From an uncultured Acetatifactor sp. (lineage in GTDB: Bacteria; Bacillota; Clostridia; Lachnospirales; Lachnospiraceae): 53,452 nucleotides of DNA. The stretch is from positions 1 to 53,452 of the forward strand of contig CAJUCT010000028.1 of NCBI GenBank assembly GCA_910585015.1, given 5' to 3'. A program made the position numbers and the translations under genes. The first letter of the stretch is position 1, and each line of letters opens with the position of its first letter. The notes beneath the pieces were generated by a model. The model had not been told where the DNA came from. It was given only the letters and a program-made list of their open reading frames with translations, and did no database searches. Shown here one piece after another: positions 51,169 through 53,452 of the stretch.

Positions 51169-53245
51169 AAACCCATTTTTTGATGGCCTGGGCCACATCC
51201 TCCGCCATCCGAAGCGGTATCTGCCGGTACTCCAGCCGGATATACAAAATGTTGATCTCCCCCGGCTGCAAGCGGCTGATATCAATACTGATATTCGGAT
51301 CTTGGGTGGGGAAGATGACCGTCAGGTACGCACTGCCATCCTCCGTCCTGGACTTGATCTGCTTTCCGTTGACCGTCAGCAGCTTGGGGGTGTTCAGCGG
51401 CACCGGCTCCCCGTTGAAGCGCAGTTCCATGATATTGCAGATTCCGCAGTCCATGGCCGGGTCAATCCTCATCATCCGCACATTGCCCGGGAACTCCAAC
51501 TCTAACTCTATATGGCCGTCTTCCTCATAGCGCTGATCCAGAAAGCGGGAACACTCTTCGGTATATCCCCCGCCTGTGTCCTCATACACCTGCACTCTGG
51601 TCAGACTCTCGTAGTTTTCCTGATTTTGCACAAGCTTTTCAGGATCCCGCAGCCTGCGCCCGATGCACTCCCGCAGCGCCGCCATAGACGCCGTTTTCCC
51701 CTCCACATACTGCTGGAATTTCAGTTCTCGATCCCGGTACTCCTGGGCCTGCTCCTCCGTGATCCCCAGGGTCTTCAACACCCTGTCCAGATTCAGGCGG
51801 TTTCGTTTCTCATTCTCCAGCAGATAGCAGTATACGGCACGGAAGGCCAGTTCCCTGGCTTCCATGGTCCTCTCAAAAGTCCATTCATAGTCAATCAGCG
51901 TCCATCGCTCCCCAATCACCAGCAGATTGGAGAAAATCAGGTCGAAATCCGTCACCGGATACTCCTCATGAAAGCCGATCAGTTCCACATACCGCTCAAA
52001 ATAGCGCCAGAACTCTTCCTGCTCCCCCTTCTCCAGACATTCGTCCAGCAGTTCTGTCAAGGGCCTGCCTGCCACATATTCAAATTCCGCATGAAAGTCA
52101 TTTCCCTGGCCCGCCAGCCTGCACCTGTTCACAGACAATTCACTGCCCGCATACCGCTCCGTCAGCTTTTCACAGGCCCAGGCCATCCCGCGCACATGAT
52201 CCGCGGCTTCCGCCGTCAGGGGATATTTGCGCACCACCGGCCTGCCCTGGCTGTCCCGGCCGATCTCTGTCCGAATCCGAAACTCCCTGGCCCGGTCATT
52301 GGAATACTTCACATATTGCACGGGGAGGGCCCCGCCGATCACAGCCATATAGGAATTGGCAAACACGGAGAACAGCCCCTCCTCCACAATGCCGTCAAAG
52401 GCCAGCTTTTCATCAAAAAGCACCATGCGGTCCCGGTCAAAATTCCGCAGATTGTTGGACAATTCCCCCCTGCCGGGCTGACGCTCATCCGAATAGACGG
52501 AGGTCATGAACTTATAGTCCGGATAAGGGTAGTAAAAGTGGTATTCCTCCACGCCGCAGCTTTGGAAAATCTTTTCCAGCCCCTGACGGGAGAAAGTCCT
52601 GGCATTGCCGCCCTCCTGGTAGTTCTCAATCCCGGAAAAGTAACTGCCCAGGTGATCCTCCTTGCAGCCCGCGAAGTATTTCAGTCCGTATTTATTCTCA
52701 ATGGCAATTAAAATCCGGCCACCCGGCGCGAGATGGCCCATAAGTATCCGCAGAAATTCCTCGTAGGGATGGTCGCCGCCTATATAACCTCTGCCGTACT
52801 CGAATACCCCTATCAGACAGATGTAGTTAAAATCCCGCGAAAGCCCTGGTTCGATATCCTGGAAATTGCCCACATGAATGGTTATGTTGTCACAGTCGCT
52901 GTGCCGGTAAGCATTGATCAGGCTGCGCTTTTTAGACAGGTCCACACAGGTGACGCTGCCGGCCTTCCTGGCAAGAGCTCCGGTGATAGCCCCGCAGCCG
53001 CTGCCCACTTCCAGCACTTTGTCCTGGGGGCTCATGGGCACGAAATCCACGATATTCTCCCGCAGGGGGGACAGATGGTACAGTATTGGCCAGCTTTTCC
53101 GCTGCTCAATCAGCTGCGGATACTCCACCTGGGAATATTTCCGCACAATGTCCAGCAGTTCGTCCTCCACCGCGCCGTCGCAGTAGAGGTCCTCCCCCGG
53201 GTATTTACTTAGGTCCAATGTGATCTTCCCGATCTGTTCCGTCAT
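51167..53245 (-). CDS. SAM-dependent methyltransferase fused to a kinase-like and a beta domain
   Basis: The product has about 692 residues. The class I methyltransferase domain (about 60-250) shows DKVLEVGSGCGAITGALA, CVDLSKKR and CLIGVFEYGRGYIGG. The middle (about 300-500) has DFDLIFSNLLV and WTLIDYEWTFER, like the catalytic Asp and metal Asp of aminoglycoside/LPS-type kinases. A short coiled coil and a C-terminal beta domain follow. Similar fusions cap polysaccharide chains by methylation or methyl-phosphate in Gram-negative O-antigen systems; that role is inference. The start is uncertain (53245 or 53263). A family A repeat lies immediately upstream. Confidence 0.78.
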   Translation of the reverse strand: MTEQIGKITLDLSKYPGEDLYCDGAVEDELLDIVRKYSQVEYPQLIEQRKSWPILYHLSPLRENIVDFVPMSPQDKVLEVGSGCGAITGALARKAGSVTCVDLSKKRSLINAYRHSDCDNITIHVGNFQDIEPGLSRDFNYICLIGVFEYGRGYIGGDHPYEEFLRILMGHLAPGGRILIAIENKYGLKYFAGCKEDHLGSYFSGIENYQEGGNARTFSRQGLEKIFQSCGVEEYHFYYPYPDYKFMTSVYSDERQPGRGELSNNLRNFDRDRMVLFDEKLAFDGIVEEGLFSVFANSYMAVIGGALPVQYVKYSNDRAREFRIRTEIGRDSQGRPVVRKYPLTAEAADHVRGMAWACEKLTERYAGSELSVNRCRLAGQGNDFHAEFEYVAGRPLTELLDECLEKGEQEEFWRYFERYVELIGFHEEYPVTDFDLIFSNLLVIGERWTLIDYEWTFERTMEARELAFRAVYCYLLENEKRNRLNLDRVLKTLGITEEQAQEYRDRELKFQQYVEGKTASMAALRECIGRRLRDPEKLVQNQENYESLTRVQVYEDTGGGYTEECSRFLDQRYEEDGHIELELEFPGNVRMMRIDPAMDCGICNIMELRFNGEPVPLNTPKLLTVNGKQIKSRTEDGSAYLTVIFPTQDPNISIDISRLQPGEINILYIRLEYRQIPLRMAEDVAQAIKKWV

Positions 53246-53267
53246 ATATTTCTTTGTCCTCATATTT

Positions 53268-53452
53268 AAGTTCCGCATATCCCCTGAAAACACGACTCCC
53301 ATGATCAAAGTCCGGCCGCTGAGGCGTCCACACTTTGATCAGCGTGTTTTCATGGCATATGCTGTTTTAAGTTCCGCATATCCCCTGAAAACACGCAACT
53401 CCCATGATCAAAGTCCGGCCGCTGAGGCGTCCACACTTTGATCAGCGTGTTT
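53268..53452 (-). repeat. Family A repeat, two tandem copies running off the window edge
   Basis: Unit 1 covers 53268-53368 (101 bp); unit 2 starts at 53369 and is cut by the window end. The units differ by only two bases inserted near 53395. Each carries GGGGATATGCGGAACTT, and a hairpin TGATCAAAGT/ACTTTGATCA inside AAACACG/CGTGTTT with the loop GGACGCCTCAGCGGCCGGA. The complementary segment AAAACAGCATATGCC is complete only in unit 1. Confidence 0.8.

Overview
The window looks like chromosomal DNA of an anaerobic Firmicute of the Lachnospiraceae type (gut Clostridia). Evidence: AGGAGG-type ribosome binding sites before almost every gene, a ClpX, HtrA-like protease, GlmS and LytR-CpsA-Psr protein of clostridial character, a Dlt-like operon, and cassettes of large serine recombinases. 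Nearly every gene is on the minus strand. I saw no rRNA, tRNA or CRISPR array. The assignment comes from protein character only.

Region 1 (about 1-14.3 kb) is AT-rich and accessory. It holds a toxin-antitoxin pair with a shortened zeta-type kinase, two oppositely oriented IS66 fragments, a tyrosine recombinase preceded by a chimeric ORF (metallophosphoesterase 5' end joined to a recombinase 3' end), three tandem large serine recombinases with a small mobile-element gene, and a decayed peptide-export locus. That locus has two ABC exporters and a DUF1611-like gene broken by a base-resolvable inversion. A 157-bp element with terminal inverted repeats has cut the 3' end of an S8 peptidase gene at the boundary.

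Region 2 (about 14.3-30.6 kb) is GC-richer and core-like: S8 peptidase, a plus-strand FlxA-like coiled-coil protein, clpX, an HtrA-type protease, glmS, then cell-surface polysaccharide genes (GT2 glycosyltransferases, LCP ligase, polyprenyl glycosylphosphotransferase, phosphohexomutase).

Region 3 (30.8-42.4 kb) is envelope biology: a CAP/LysM secreted protein with a promoter and folded leader, a lipoprotein, a Dlt-like operon (order ligase, carrier protein, MBOAT, SGNH/DltD-like) preceded by an amino-acid racemase, an Ig-repeat transglutaminase, and an ibrA/ibrB-like pair.

Region 4 (42.7-53.4 kb) has an ECF sigma factor with an RsgI-like partner, a tiny Cys/His-rich secreted protein, a large solute-binding lipoprotein, two double-domain glycosyltransferases and a methyltransferase fusion.

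The least explained signal is a set of intergenic repeats. Family A has two direct repeats (core TGCGGAACT) around a complementary segment, so two mutually exclusive hairpins can form. Copies differ in stem sequence but keep pairing. They sit between a stop codon and the next ribosome binding site (glmS, the carrier protein gene, the Cys/His protein gene, the methyltransferase and, in part, a glycosyltransferase). Family B (core AGTTTCGCAATCG) has three copies, each just upstream of a start codon.
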